Assembly: GCF_008329945.1 (NCBI RefSeq)
Contig: NZ_CP035807.1
Coordinates: 2,542,001-2,606,000, forward strand
From: Thiospirochaeta perfilievii
GTDB lineage: Bacteria; Spirochaetota; Spirochaetia; DSM-2461
Direction of reading: 5' to 3'
DNA length: 64,000 bases
The position numbers and the translations under genes are program-made. Of the stretch, positions 1 to 7,879 are shown in pieces. The first letter of the stretch is position 1; the number at the start of each line of letters is the position of its first letter. Under the pieces are notes generated by a model. The model saw nothing but the letters and a program-made list of their open reading frames with translations, was not told where the DNA came from and searched no databases.

Positions 1-260
1 GAGTCTGTTGATAATTTCCCAGCCCAGAAACTATCTACAACATTATACATTGTATTAAATAGTAGACCTATACTAGTAGGGATGGCTAATCTCTTTAAGT
101 GGGAAAGTTTATGATTAAACTCATCGTGGGTATGGGCGTATTCATAAAATGGTTTAAGTAGATAACCATTAAGGGTTTCTAAGTTATAATTATTATCTAA
201 AAAGAAACAAACCTTCTTAAAATCATCTAATAGTTTATATCTACTAAATTTAATATTCAT
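1..260 (-). CDS. MATE-family efflux transporter, N-terminal part (cut by window edge)
   Basis: Minus-strand frame open from an ATG at 260 to the window edge (86 codons). An AGTAAATT spacer separates the ATG from GGAG, giving a good ribosome site. Residues 1-60 are a soluble, charged stretch. From about residue 61 the text LAIPTSIGLLFNTMYNVVDS is typical of the first helix of MATE drug/Na+ antiporters, followed by FWAGKLST. MATE proteins export cationic drugs or metabolites with Na+ or H+. The long charged segment before helix 1 is longer than in many family members. The rest of the protein lies outside the window. It diverges from the jetD remnant, whose open frame begins 3 bases away. Confidence 0.75.
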   Translation of the reverse strand, partial: MNIKFSRYKLLDDFKKVCFFLDNNYNLETLNGYLLKPFYEYAHTHDEFNHKLSHLKRLAIPTSIGLLFNTMYNVVDSFWAGKLSTD

Positions 261-262
261 AA

Positions 263-849
263 TTTACTCCATCTATTTTAATAATACCTCCTAGAAAAAG
301 TGAGGAAACAACTTTTGAGAAGAGGTATGGCTTAAGGCTGGATCAGAATTTCTATGTACATATAAGGTTTCCAGATAACAGCTTTTATAATGGATTAAAA
401 GAGGTAGCTATTCCATTAGAAGAGATAAATAAGACTAACATTCATTTTAAAAACATTTATATAGTTGAAAATAGGATGAATTATCTAACTCTACTATTAA
501 ATAGTGGTGATATTGTCATCTGGGGAATGGGTAAAGGACTCTCCCTGTTTCGTGATATTAATTTTTTACAAGATGTCAACATATATTATTGGGGGGATAT
601 ATAGACCCCCAGGGTTTTGAAATATTAAATAATCTTAGAAGTTATTATCCAAATGTTGCATCAATATTAATGGATAATAAAACTTTTGATGACTATAATG
701 AGTATGCTCATGGGATAAGTTTGGTAAAGCAGCTAGATCTTCCCTATCTTACTAAGGAGGAGAGAGAACTTTACAAGAGGCTATTTAATAATAATGAATG
801 TTTACGACTAGAACAGGAGAGGATTAGGTTTAGTATTGGGAGTAATTAG
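263..849 (+). pseudogene. jetD: Remnant of Wadjet JetD (DUF2220/DUF3322), truncated and frameshifted
   Basis: Frame 2 is open from 263 and reads EKRYGLRLDQNFYVHIRF, later IYIVENRMNYLTLL and YYWGDI, then a stop at 602. From 604 another frame continues DPQGFEILNNLRSYYPNV and ends LTKEERELYKRLF, then RLEQERI. Together these match the C-terminal half of JetD, the Toprim-like nuclease subunit of the Wadjet anti-plasmid complex, including the YWGDxDxxG metal motif and the RLEQERI tail. An extra TA in the TATATA run at 598-603 restores the motif exactly when removed. The N-terminal half and jetABC are absent, so this is a dead remnant. The alternative, a one-base loss in the G6 run at 591-596, would break the GDID motif. 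Confidence 0.7.
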
Positions 850-908
850 CTCCATTTTCATTTTACATAAGTTTCCTATTATTTTAGTATGATTTTATTC
901 ATAAAACA

Positions 909-936
909 CTAACTTTTACCTAATGTTCTTCTAATT
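909..936 (+). promoter_or_regulatory. Candidate Pho-box: CTAA repeats at 11-base period
   Basis: CTAA occurs at 909, 920 and 931, exactly 11 bases apart, 40-70 bases upstream of the alkaline phosphatase ATG. Direct repeats with an 11-base period are characteristic of response-regulator sites such as PhoB or PhoP boxes. The repeat words are short and the region is very AT-rich, so chance is a real alternative. Confidence 0.3.
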
Positions 937-975
937 TAATTATCTAAAAATATTTCATATCGGAGGATAATAAAA

Positions 976-2424
976 ATGAATAACATTAAAAAAATTTTAA
1001 TGCTTGTTATGGTATCATTATCAGTAGCAGCATTCGCAAACGGAAACAAGGAGAGTAAGGATATTGCTCAAGTAACAGCTGAAGCAAAAAAGGCCAAATA
1101 TGTATTCCTTTTCATTGGAGATGGAATGGCTATGCCTCAATTAAGTGCTGCTGAAGCTTACCTAAGCGCACTAGAAGGAGAAGAGGCAAGTTTTAAAAAA
1201 CTTGCAATGAGTAATTTCCCTGCCCAGGGCCTTACCACAACCCAAGCTTCAAACGCATTAATAACAGATTCTGCAGCTGCAGGAACAGCCATTGCAACAG
1301 GTTACAAAACAGAGTCTGGTGTAATTTCAATGGATCCATCAAAAACAAAAACATTAAAAACCATTGCGGAGTTAGCTAAAGAATCAGGGAAAAAAGTTGG
1401 TATTGTTTCAAGTGTTAACCTTGACCATGCAACACCTGCAACTTTTTATGCACATAATGTAAGTAGAAATAACTATTATGACATAAATATTCAAATGGCT
1501 AACAGTAATTTTGACTACTTTGGTGGTGGAATGGTTAGAATAGATAAAACTCCAGAGGGGGAAAAAACTGCTCATGATATTATGACTGAGAAAGGTTGGA
1601 ATATTGCATCCTCTAGAGATGATTTTGCTAATCTAAAAGCTAATGGGCAGAACTATGCTTACAATACAGGTTTTGCTGGAAATGCCCTTGCTTATTCAAT
1701 GGATATGAAAAAAGATGATATTACATTAGCTGAGTTTACAAAAAAAGGTATTGAACTTCTTGATAATGATAAGGGATTCTTCATGATGGTTGAAGGTGGA
1801 AAAGTAGACTGGGCTTGTCATGCAAATGATGCTGCTGCATCTATCAATAACACTATTGCATTTGATAATTCTTTAAAAGAAGCTATAAAATTCTATAATA
1901 CTCACCCTAATGAAACACTAATTGTTGTAACTGGAGACCATGAAACAGGAGGACTTACCTTAGGTTTTGCTGGAACAAAATACGGTTCAGATTTTACTCA
2001 ACTAGCTAAACAAAAACTAAGTACTGAAGGGTTTGAAAATTTTGTATACAAGCCATTTTTAGATGAGAAGGGTTCTGATGCCACATTCTTAGATATATTA
2101 CCACTAATAGAAGAGAATTATGGTCTTACAAAACTCTCAGAGTATGAGTTAAGTCAACTTGAAAGAGCATTTGCTCAATCACTACTTCCAAAGGAGCAAA
2201 GAGATACCACAGATGAGTCATACCTTCTTTATGGAGGCTACGATCCTTTAACTATAACTGTTACCCACTTATTGAATCAGAGAGCCGGTGTTTCATGGAC
2301 TTCTTATTCCCATACAGGAGTACCTGTACCAACGTTTGCCATGGGTATCCAACAAAATAGTTTTAATGGTTATTATGATAATACAGAAATATTCACAAAA
2401 CTCTATACTGCAATGGGGATATAG
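976..2424 (+). CDS. phoA: Alkaline phosphatase, exported
   Basis: 482 aa phosphomonoesterase. Residues 1-21 form a signal peptide ending AFA, so the enzyme acts in the periplasm. Catalytic features are visible: GDGM at 48-51, nucleophile Ser99 in DSAAAGT, DHATPA at 150-155, EGGKVDWACHAND at 273-285 with metal ligands Glu, Asp and His, and TGDHETGG at 319-326. A late YSHTG supplies the last metal-ligand His. Length agrees with bacterial PhoA. The ATG is preceded by CGGAGG at 8-10 bases. The stop codon abuts the ATG of the YibE/F gene, so the two are co-transcribed. Phosphate starvation control is plausible given the repeats upstream. The gene symbol is by family resemblance. Confidence 0.92.
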   Translation: MNNIKKILMLVMVSLSVAAFANGNKESKDIAQVTAEAKKAKYVFLFIGDGMAMPQLSAAEAYLSALEGEEASFKKLAMSNFPAQGLTTTQASNALITDSAAAGTAIATGYKTESGVISMDPSKTKTLKTIAELAKESGKKVGIVSSVNLDHATPATFYAHNVSRNNYYDINIQMANSNFDYFGGGMVRIDKTPEGEKTAHDIMTEKGWNIASSRDDFANLKANGQNYAYNTGFAGNALAYSMDMKKDDITLAEFTKKGIELLDNDKGFFMMVEGGKVDWACHANDAAASINNTIAFDNSLKEAIKFYNTHPNETLIVVTGDHETGGLTLGFAGTKYGSDFTQLAKQKLSTEGFENFVYKPFLDEKGSDATFLDILPLIEENYGLTKLSEYELSQLERAFAQSLLPKEQRDTTDESYLLYGGYDPLTITVTHLLNQRAGVSWTSYSHTGVPVPTFAMGIQQNSFNGYYDNTEIFTKLYTAMGI

Positions 2425-3564
2425 ATGATATTTTCTGATACAAAAAAAAGGAGAGATATTCTCTTCTTTTTCCTAGTATTAGTATGCTCGGTGGTTATTT
2501 TCATAATCCCCGGGCCTAAAATGGGATCACAGGCAACTAATACTTTACGAGTAAAAGCTAAAGTTATTTCTGTTGATAATAGTGAAGTAAACCAGTTTGG
2601 TATTGTAAAAACAGGAGACCAGACTGTAGTGGCCGAGATACTAAATAGTAGATTTAAAGGTAAACATATTAATGCTGTAAATATTCTTATGGGTAAAATG
2701 GAGTTTGATAAAATATTTACTGAAGGCGATACTGTTCTTGCAACTTTAAATATAGATGAAAATACAGATGAAGTATTATTTGGAAATATTGTTGACCATT
2801 ACAGAATAAACCTGGAGTTGGTACTTTTTCTACTATTTGTTGGTTTATTAGTTTTTTATTCAGGATGGACAGGTGTAAGGGCTATAGTTAGTTTTATCTT
2901 TACTGGTTTAATGATTTGGAAGGTTTTAATTCCTGGTTTTCTTGCAGGACTTTCTCCAATAATTCTATCTAATAGTGTTGTTGCAATATTTACAGGAGTT
3001 ATTATATTTCTGATTGCTGGGTTTAATAGAACTGGGGTTAATGCATTTGCATCTGCAATTTCAGGAGTAATAGTTACAACAGTTTTAGCTCTACTATTTG
3101 GTGCACTATTTAAAATACACGGGGCTACAAAACCTTTTACAGAGATGCTCTTATATGCTGGATATGCCCATTTAAATATTACAGATATCTTCTTATCTGG
3201 TATCTTTTTAGCTTCATCTGGAGCTGTAATGGATATTGCAATGGATGTCTCTGCATCTATGACAGAGGTATTAAATAAAAAACCAGATATTACTAGGAAA
3301 GAACTTTTTCTCTCAGGTATTAAAGTAGGTAGAGCGGTTATCGGTACTATGACAACCACACTTTTACTTGCCTACTCTGGGGGGTATACTGGGCTTTTAA
3401 TGGTTTTTGTTGCCCAAGGTACACCTGGGATTAATATTTTAAATCTAAACTATGTAGCTGCAGAGGTTTTACATACTCTAGTTGGGAGTTTTGGGCTAGT
3501 TATTGTTGCCCCTTTAACAGCCTTTTTGGGTAGTTTTATACTTCTGTATGATAGAAAAGAATAA
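2425..3564 (+). CDS. YibE/F family integral membrane protein
   Basis: 379 aa. Helix 1 at about 12-30 is followed by an extracytoplasmic domain (about 35-125), then seven or so hydrophobic helices. The spacing of FYSGWTGVRAIVSF, NRTGVNAFASAISG and SSGAVMDIAMDVSASMTEV is characteristic of the YibE/F family, membrane proteins of unknown function often annotated as multitransmembrane transporters. It begins on the base after the alkaline phosphatase stop, indicating translational coupling. The pairing suggests a role near phosphate or metal handling, but that is inference. No ribosome site separate from the phosphatase 3' end is obvious. Confidence 0.85.
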   Translation: MIFSDTKKRRDILFFFLVLVCSVVIFIIPGPKMGSQATNTLRVKAKVISVDNSEVNQFGIVKTGDQTVVAEILNSRFKGKHINAVNILMGKMEFDKIFTEGDTVLATLNIDENTDEVLFGNIVDHYRINLELVLFLLFVGLLVFYSGWTGVRAIVSFIFTGLMIWKVLIPGFLAGLSPIILSNSVVAIFTGVIIFLIAGFNRTGVNAFASAISGVIVTTVLALLFGALFKIHGATKPFTEMLLYAGYAHLNITDIFLSGIFLASSGAVMDIAMDVSASMTEVLNKKPDITRKELFLSGIKVGRAVIGTMTTTLLLAYSGGYTGLLMVFVAQGTPGINILNLNYVAAEVLHTLVGSFGLVIVAPLTAFLGSFILLYDRKE

Positions 3565-3581
3565 TTTGTGCTTTATGGTAA

Positions 3582-3965
3582 TTAGAAGTCTAGAATTATA
3601 TCCATGGTTCCAATACTTTTGTATATCTCTGTAAAGGATCTACCTATAATTTCTATAACACTATCTAATGTATCTGCCTTTACTATAATAGGCAGATACT
3701 TAGTCTTTTGTGATATTTTAATAAAATTAGGGCTTTTTTGTTTTGAAACCAGCACTTCTACATCACCTATCAATCTAATTATAGACCTCATTTTGTCCTC
3801 TTTAGAGTGATCCATATCTTTGGAGGAGTTTACAATCTGTTTAACGAACTTAAACTCTTGGTTGTTATATAGCTCGTAAATATTAAAAAAACTAGTATCA
3901 CCTAGGTGTGTATTAGCTATACTTCTATTATCATTAGTTCCTATGCAAATTTTAAAACTCTCCAA
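3582..3965 (-). CDS. NifX/NifB-type dinitrogenase iron-molybdenum cofactor-binding domain protein
   Basis: 127 aa, single domain. THLGDTSFFNIYEL near the N-terminus, DHSKEDKMRSIIRLIGDVEV in the middle and a C-terminal alternating beta/alpha region match the NifX/NafY/NifB C-terminal fold, which binds Fe-S or Fe-Mo cluster intermediates. No nif structural genes are present, so a general cluster-carrier role is more likely than nitrogen fixation. Start is TTG at 3965, preceded 8 bases upstream by AAGGAG that overlaps the stop codon of the flavoprotein gene, so the two form one operon. Small proteins of this family occur widely in anaerobes without nitrogenase. Confidence 0.72.
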   Translation of the reverse strand: MESFKICIGTNDNRSIANTHLGDTSFFNIYELYNNQEFKFVKQIVNSSKDMDHSKEDKMRSIIRLIGDVEVLVSKQKSPNFIKISQKTKYLPIIVKADTLDSVIEIIGRSFTEIYKSIGTMDIILDF

Positions 3966-3969
3966 ATCT

Positions 3970-5331
3970 TTACTCCTTATTTAAACTTTTAGAACGAATT
4001 GTATTCTCTAATACCTTCATTATTGGTGTTACTGTTGGTCCCGCTGTTAATAGTGGTTGGGTTCCTATCTGATATGAGTATAACTCATAAATGGTTAATC
4101 TTGATTGTATAGCTACGGCTAAAACATTTATCATTTCACCTACTGACTGGCCACCGGTAATCTCAGCTCCAACAATAGCACCTGTTTTCCTCATTGATGT
4201 TAAATGTATGGTGATCTTTGTTGTCCCTGGCAGTGTTCTTGGGTGTTTATCATAGCCTGTAAATTTTCCTATAGTAACATCCATATTTTCTTCAGTAGCT
4301 TCTTTTTCTGTAAGTCCAGCTACTGCGAAAACTTGGCCATTTAACATCGTGGAAAATACCCTAATAGTTCCAATACTATTTTTTGTGCTACAAACTTCAA
4401 AAAAGTTCTCTGCAACAAATCTAGATTCAGCACCTGCTACCGACGCTAGCATAGCGTTTGAATCTTTTCTTGTAAAAAAGTCTCTTTTTTTAGCACAGTC
4501 TCCAATCGCTAAAATATCTTTATCATCGGTTCTCATAAAATTATCTACATTAATTGCACCAAATTTATTTAGTGTTAATCCTGCTTCCTTGGCAAACTGA
4601 GTATTTGGTCTATAACCAAGGGCGAAAATGACAGCATCGACACAAAGAGATTCACCATCAGAAAAATTAAGTTGAATATCATTTATATTTTGTTTCACTT
4701 CTAATAATTTAGTATTTGTTAAAATATTAATTGCATTTTTCTCTAAAGACTCTTCTGCCTTTTCACTAAAAAACTTAGAGAATGCTAGGGATAGTACATT
4801 TTCCTCCATTTCGATCAATGATATTTCTTTATTCTTATCATGGGCAAGTTCATCAGCTACTTCTAAACCAATAAAACCGCCACCTATAATAGCTATTCTT
4901 TTTGATATTTTTAAAATAGGAGAAATGTCTTTCATATAGTTATAACTTTTTTTTATGTAATAGATATTGGGGTTATCGTATCCTTTAATGAATTTAGGTA
5001 TTAAAGGGTCTGAACCAGTAGCAAGTAGAAGTTTGTCATATTCTATCACCCCACTATTTTTAGTGTTTATCTCTTTTTTCTCCCTAACAAGGGATGTTAC
5101 GGTATCAATTAACAAAATTCCCCCAGCATCAATAAATGGCTTATGAGGTTTTACATCGGCATCGACATTGTAATTTAATTTTCCAAAGATATATGGCATA
5201 CCACATGGAACTAAACCAATTTCTTCCTGTTTGATTAATATTAAACTCTTATTTCTGTATTTGGTTTTAAGAGCCATAGCTGCTGATAATCCAGCAGGCC
5301 CTCCGCCTACTACTACTATGTCATATTTCAT
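3970..5331 (-). CDS. FAD-dependent disulfide reductase (CoA-disulfide reductase / NADH oxidase family)
   Basis: 453 aa from the ATG at 5331, which has AGGAG 7 bases upstream; a longer frame to 5406 has no such site. Residues 4-14 are the FAD-binding VVVGGGPAG loop. The family's redox cysteine is Cys43 in VPCGMPYIFG, the position used by CoA-disulfide reductases. A second dinucleotide fold, IAIIGGGFIGLEVADEL, lies near 150-165. ILAIGDCAKKRDFF near 280 is the second FAD motif. A C-terminal dimerisation domain follows. It should use NAD(P)H to reduce a low-molecular-weight disulfide, polysulfide or oxygen; the substrate cannot be read from sequence. It is first gene of an operon with the NifX-like gene. 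Confidence 0.85.
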   Translation of the reverse strand: MKYDIVVVGGGPAGLSAAMALKTKYRNKSLILIKQEEIGLVPCGMPYIFGKLNYNVDADVKPHKPFIDAGGILLIDTVTSLVREKKEINTKNSGVIEYDKLLLATGSDPLIPKFIKGYDNPNIYYIKKSYNYMKDISPILKISKRIAIIGGGFIGLEVADELAHDKNKEISLIEMEENVLSLAFSKFFSEKAEESLEKNAINILTNTKLLEVKQNINDIQLNFSDGESLCVDAVIFALGYRPNTQFAKEAGLTLNKFGAINVDNFMRTDDKDILAIGDCAKKRDFFTRKDSNAMLASVAGAESRFVAENFFEVCSTKNSIGTIRVFSTMLNGQVFAVAGLTEKEATEENMDVTIGKFTGYDKHPRTLPGTTKITIHLTSMRKTGAIVGAEITGGQSVGEMINVLAVAIQSRLTIYELYSYQIGTQPLLTAGPTVTPIMKVLENTIRSKSLNKE

Positions 5332-5353
5332 AAGAACTCCTATATATAATAAT

Positions 5354-5396
5354 TTGTGTATATGCACAATATATGATTTAGAAGGTTTTAAGTCAA
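5354..5396 (-). promoter_or_regulatory. Promoter with overlapping TTGTG-N6-CACAA palindrome
   Basis: On the minus strand: -35 TTGACT (5396-5391), 17-base spacer, -10 TATATT (5373-5368), then the perfect palindrome TTGTG/CACAA with 6-base centre at 5369-5354, overlapping the -10 box and start point. The layout is that of a repressor-controlled promoter for the flavoprotein/NifX operon. The half-site resembles Rex and Crp-family half-sites, but the spacing (TGTG-N6-CACA) fits neither consensus exactly. The binding protein is unknown. Confidence 0.55.
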
Positions 5397-5520
5397 TAGC
5401 GTGCATATGCTCTTTATAGGGGATGTTCCTAGGAAAATTCTTACTAGAAAGCTGTTACATGTCTTTGTTCAATATTAAAGGATTGCTTAAGAGCTCTATT
5501 ATTTAATAGATCTTAAATAT

Positions 5521-5838
5521 TTAGAAACCAGTAAAAAGTAAGTCAATTGCTTCAGTACAATCTTGTCGCAGATAGTTCGCATTTAAAACTTTATCACCAA
5601 TTATATTTGTTGGAATAGAAGCTAATTCTGACGTGAATATTGTATAATCAATATTATTAATAGTAATTGGAATATGCAACTTAGTTAGAATTTGCTCAGA
5701 ATATTTTGAAGTTTTCCTAAGTGGTGCTACAACTGTTGTAGCTAAAATATTCATAGGGTCAGATTGTAGGTTTATAAGATAGGGAACATCATTTTTACTA
5801 CTTTTATTTTTGTTATATAGAATATCAAATTGCTCCAT
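5521..5838 (-). CDS. ccdB: CcdB-family toxin
   Basis: 105 aa, the size of CcdB. FDILYNKN at the start, PYLINLQSDPMNIL at about 19-32, VVAPLRK, then TSELASIPTNIIGD and a C-terminal EAIDLLFTGF correspond to the CcdB fold, including the terminal hydrophobic-Phe/Ser-Gly tail needed to poison DNA gyrase. The family blocks gyrase after strand cleavage. The start overlaps the last base of the CcdA stop codon, so the pair is translationally coupled. Whether it is still toxic cannot be judged, but no disruption is visible. Confidence 0.85.
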   Translation of the reverse strand: MEQFDILYNKNKSSKNDVPYLINLQSDPMNILATTVVAPLRKTSKYSEQILTKLHIPITINNIDYTIFTSELASIPTNIIGDKVLNANYLRQDCTEAIDLLFTGF

Positions 5839-6056
5839 TAAAAACTCCGAATATCATCACTAAAAACTCCTGAGTGTATGACTCTCTCATTGTAGTTTTT
5901 TAAGTTTGTACTATTCTCTTTTAACCATAAATCTTTTTCTATTTTTTTTATCTCTTGTTTAATTGCTTCCTCTAAAAGAGCCGAAATAACTATATTATAG
6001 GTTCTTGCAGAATCTAGTAGATTTTTATCTATACTTACATTTGTTCTCGTTTTCAT
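5838..6056 (-). CDS. ccdA: CcdA-family antitoxin
   Basis: 72 aa. RTNVSIDKNLLDSARTYNI is a ribbon-helix-helix strand and first helix as in CcdA. The C-terminal part, GVFSDDIRSF, matches the CcdB-binding GSFADENRDW-type tail. It should neutralise the downstream CcdB and repress its own promoter. The start is followed upstream by an array of alternating ACACAC/GTGTGT words that would serve as operator. Chromosomal CcdAB pairs are typical of accessory islands. Confidence 0.85.
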   Translation of the reverse strand: MKTRTNVSIDKNLLDSARTYNIVISALLEEAIKQEIKKIEKDLWLKENSTNLKNYNERVIHSGVFSDDIRSF

Positions 6057-6085
6057 GTGTGTATTTTAACACACGTATGGTGTGT
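6057..6085 (-). promoter_or_regulatory. ccdA: Candidate CcdA operator: three alternating GTGTGT/ACACAC words
   Basis: GTGTGT (6057-6062), ACACAC (6069-6074) and GTGTGT (6080-6085) on the plus strand form two nested inverted repeats sharing the middle word, with centres about 12 and 11 bases apart. The array abuts the ccdA ATG. Ribbon-helix-helix antitoxins bind tandem short words cooperatively, so autoregulation here is likely. Confidence 0.5.
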
Positions 6086-6139
6086 AGTCAAATTGAATAA
6101 TCAGATGATATCCTGTAGATAGTTTTTTAAGGCTTAAAC

Positions 6140-6721
6140 TTAAAGACAGGTTGTATAAAAGATTGCTACCCAAAATCCAGTATTTTCTAAAAGACCAAAA
6201 AATGTATACTTGAGAATCTCATAAATTACTCCTCTTAGGAGACCATTTGTATTAATACTATAATGAAAAAGTTTTGCACTTATTATAGAGTCTTTAATTC
6301 CTATTAAATAAGAAATAATAATATTAAAAGCGATTACAATGAGTATTATAACAAACAATCTATCCGATTCAAACTTAAAATTAAAAATAGATTTTCTAAA
6401 TTTTTTATTTAATATTATTGGGAGTATAACAGCTAGACAGCCTAATAATACATATAATGAAACTTCTACTATATGACTTCTCAAGTTTGATAAAATATTT
6501 AAGTCATTCCAAAAAAAACAATATAGAATATCCACAGATATACCTCTAGAAAAGGCTAATTCCCTATTTGTCAAATAAACTATTGAAATTGAAAGTAAGA
6601 TCTTAAATCTAAACTTTTTTTGTTTAGTTATACTATTTCCGTTTAAACAATATATGCTTCCAGAAAATAAAATAATTATACATATATAAGAAATGAATCC
6701 AGTATTAAATAGTAATTCCAT
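6140..6721 (-). CDS. Hypothetical integral membrane protein
   Basis: 193 aa. About five hydrophobic helices are seen (approximately 8-26, 37-55, 85-106, 121-142 and 168-190), separated by short polar loops; LTNRELAFSRGISVDILYCF between helices 2 and 3 is the most distinctive segment. I do not recognise the family. It stands alone between the CcdAB module and a 430-base non-coding region. Phe/Ile/Lys richness agrees with strong AT bias. It could be an immunity or phage-derived membrane protein, but nothing proves this. Confidence 0.5.
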   Translation of the reverse strand: MELLFNTGFISYICIIILFSGSIYCLNGNSITKQKKFRFKILLSISIVYLTNRELAFSRGISVDILYCFFWNDLNILSNLRSHIVEVSLYVLLGCLAVILPIILNKKFRKSIFNFKFESDRLFVIILIVIAFNIIISYLIGIKDSIISAKLFHYSINTNGLLRGVIYEILKYTFFGLLENTGFWVAIFYTTCL

Positions 6722-7153
6722 ATTTTTATAGGTATCTATTTACCTCTTAATTTTATGTGATTTTTGTCTTGAATCTACGGCTTCTAATATAGATATCATA
6801 GAATTATACTAACCAATATAAAAAGCCGTATCAAGAATTTTTTAATATAAAATAACTTTGAAATGTAAGCTTAGTTAATAGTTTTTTAATGGTTACAGTA
6901 TATATATTAAAAAATTATATCCTGTAACAAATGTTACTGGTCTTTCCCATATGTGCAATTTACAGTTTTAAAAACTATATAATTCTTTGTTATATAAGTA
7001 ATTATATGGGTTTGTATAATTAAATTATAATTCAAAACTGCTCCAAAATCAAGCTTAAGTGTTTACAGTATTGTTTACACCTACAGTTATATAAAAATAA
7101 CTATGAATTAAAAGAGCTTTGTTTGAAAGAGTTAATTATGTTATAGTTCTAAT
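6722..7153. other. Gene-free AT-rich spacer containing one GTAAC palindrome
   Basis: No frame of convincing length or family lies here. The stretch is extremely AT-rich and contains the GTAACA/TGTTAC palindrome at 6924-6937 and a direct repeat TGTTTACA-type word near 7060-7078. It may be a displaced promoter region: the same palindrome stands in front of real genes at 9642 (minus) and 15109 (plus). Confidence 0.45.
6923..6938. promoter_or_regulatory. Crp/Fnr-type palindrome, copy 1 (GTAACA-AA-TGTTAC)
   Basis: TGTAACAAATGTTACT has perfect 6-base arms. The same 16-base architecture recurs at 9704 and 15060, with matching flanks (CCTGTA on the left of this copy and of copy 3). No gene it would clearly control is adjacent: the nearest starts are 6721 (minus) and 7154 (plus), both about 200 bases away. 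Confidence 0.55.
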
Positions 7154-7477
7154 ATGATTGCAGACATTGATCTAATAAAAAAAGATATCACAGAAAGACT
7201 AAAGGTTTTAAATCCTGAAAAAATTATCTTGTTTGGAAGTTATGCCTACGGTAATCCATCAGAAGATAGTGATCTGGATATTTGTGTTGTTGAAGATAAG
7301 GTAGAATCAAAAATTGCAGAAAAAACTAAAATTAGGGCTCTACTAAAAGATATACGAGTTTCTAAAGATATTATTGTTTCATATAAAGAAGAGTATGATT
7401 TTTACAAAACTCAGATAAATTCAGTGTTCTATGATATTGAGACTAAAGGTGACTTATTGTGGCAGAGAAATTCTTAA
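7154..7477 (+). CDS. mntA: MNT-type nucleotidyltransferase (antitoxin of MNT/HEPN pair)
   Basis: 107 aa minimal nucleotidyltransferase. GSYAYG at 28-33 and DSDLD at 38-42 form the GSxxxG...DxD catalytic core. In characterised pairs the MntA enzyme AMPylates a Tyr in the HEPN partner and so blocks the toxin. The stop overlaps the HEPN start by 19 bases, a typical arrangement. A start at 7154 gives the expected N-terminal helix. Confidence 0.8.
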   Translation: MIADIDLIKKDITERLKVLNPEKIILFGSYAYGNPSEDSDLDICVVEDKVESKIAEKTKIRALLKDIRVSKDIIVSYKEEYDFYKTQINSVFYDIETKGDLLWQRNS

Positions 7478-7854
7478 AACAATATGAGCTTTTAATAAAT
7501 AAAGCAAAAGTAGATTTAAAAGTAGCCAAAAACATCTTAAGAGATTTTAACAATGGTGACGATGAATTGGATCTTGAAGTTGTTATGTTCCACTTACAAC
7601 AATCAACAGAAAAGATTTTAAAATCAATCTTAGATTTAAACAGTATAAAATTCCCTAGAACCCATGATATTGAAGAGCTAATTAACCTCCTGAAAGAGAG
7701 TAAAATAGACCTAAACTATAACACTATAGATAAACTTATTGTCCTCTCTGATTATGCAGTAGAAGGCCGGTATGGTTTGATACATGATGATATGCATGAT
7801 ATTGATCTATTTATTGGTATTATTTCGAACTTATTAGATAATATAGGTTATTAA
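7459..7854 (+). CDS. HEPN-domain protein (ribonuclease toxin of MNT/HEPN pair)
   Basis: 131 aa all-helical protein. FHLQQSTEKILKSIL at 45-59 is the usual HEPN second helix. THDIEELINLL follows, and Arg104-His109 (RYGLIH) forms the RX4H ribonuclease motif near the C-terminus. The neighbouring nucleotidyltransferase overlaps its start. The pair should form a type VII toxin-antitoxin module. Some HEPN proteins of this subgroup lack RNase activity, so function is by analogy. Confidence 0.78.
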   Translation: MAEKFLKQYELLINKAKVDLKVAKNILRDFNNGDDELDLEVVMFHLQQSTEKILKSILDLNSIKFPRTHDIEELINLLKESKIDLNYNTIDKLIVLSDYAVEGRYGLIHDDMHDIDLFIGIISNLLDNIGY

Positions 7855-7879
7855 ACAACTCTCTCATATTTTATTGGAA

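Noticed and set aside
5407-5520. Spacer between the flavoprotein promoter and ccdB, with GCATATGC-type words
   Set aside because: No coding frame, terminator or repeat strong enough to report.
7060-7078. Direct repeat of TGTTTACA-like words before the MNT gene
   Set aside because: Short, AT-rich and not symmetric; too weak to call an operator.
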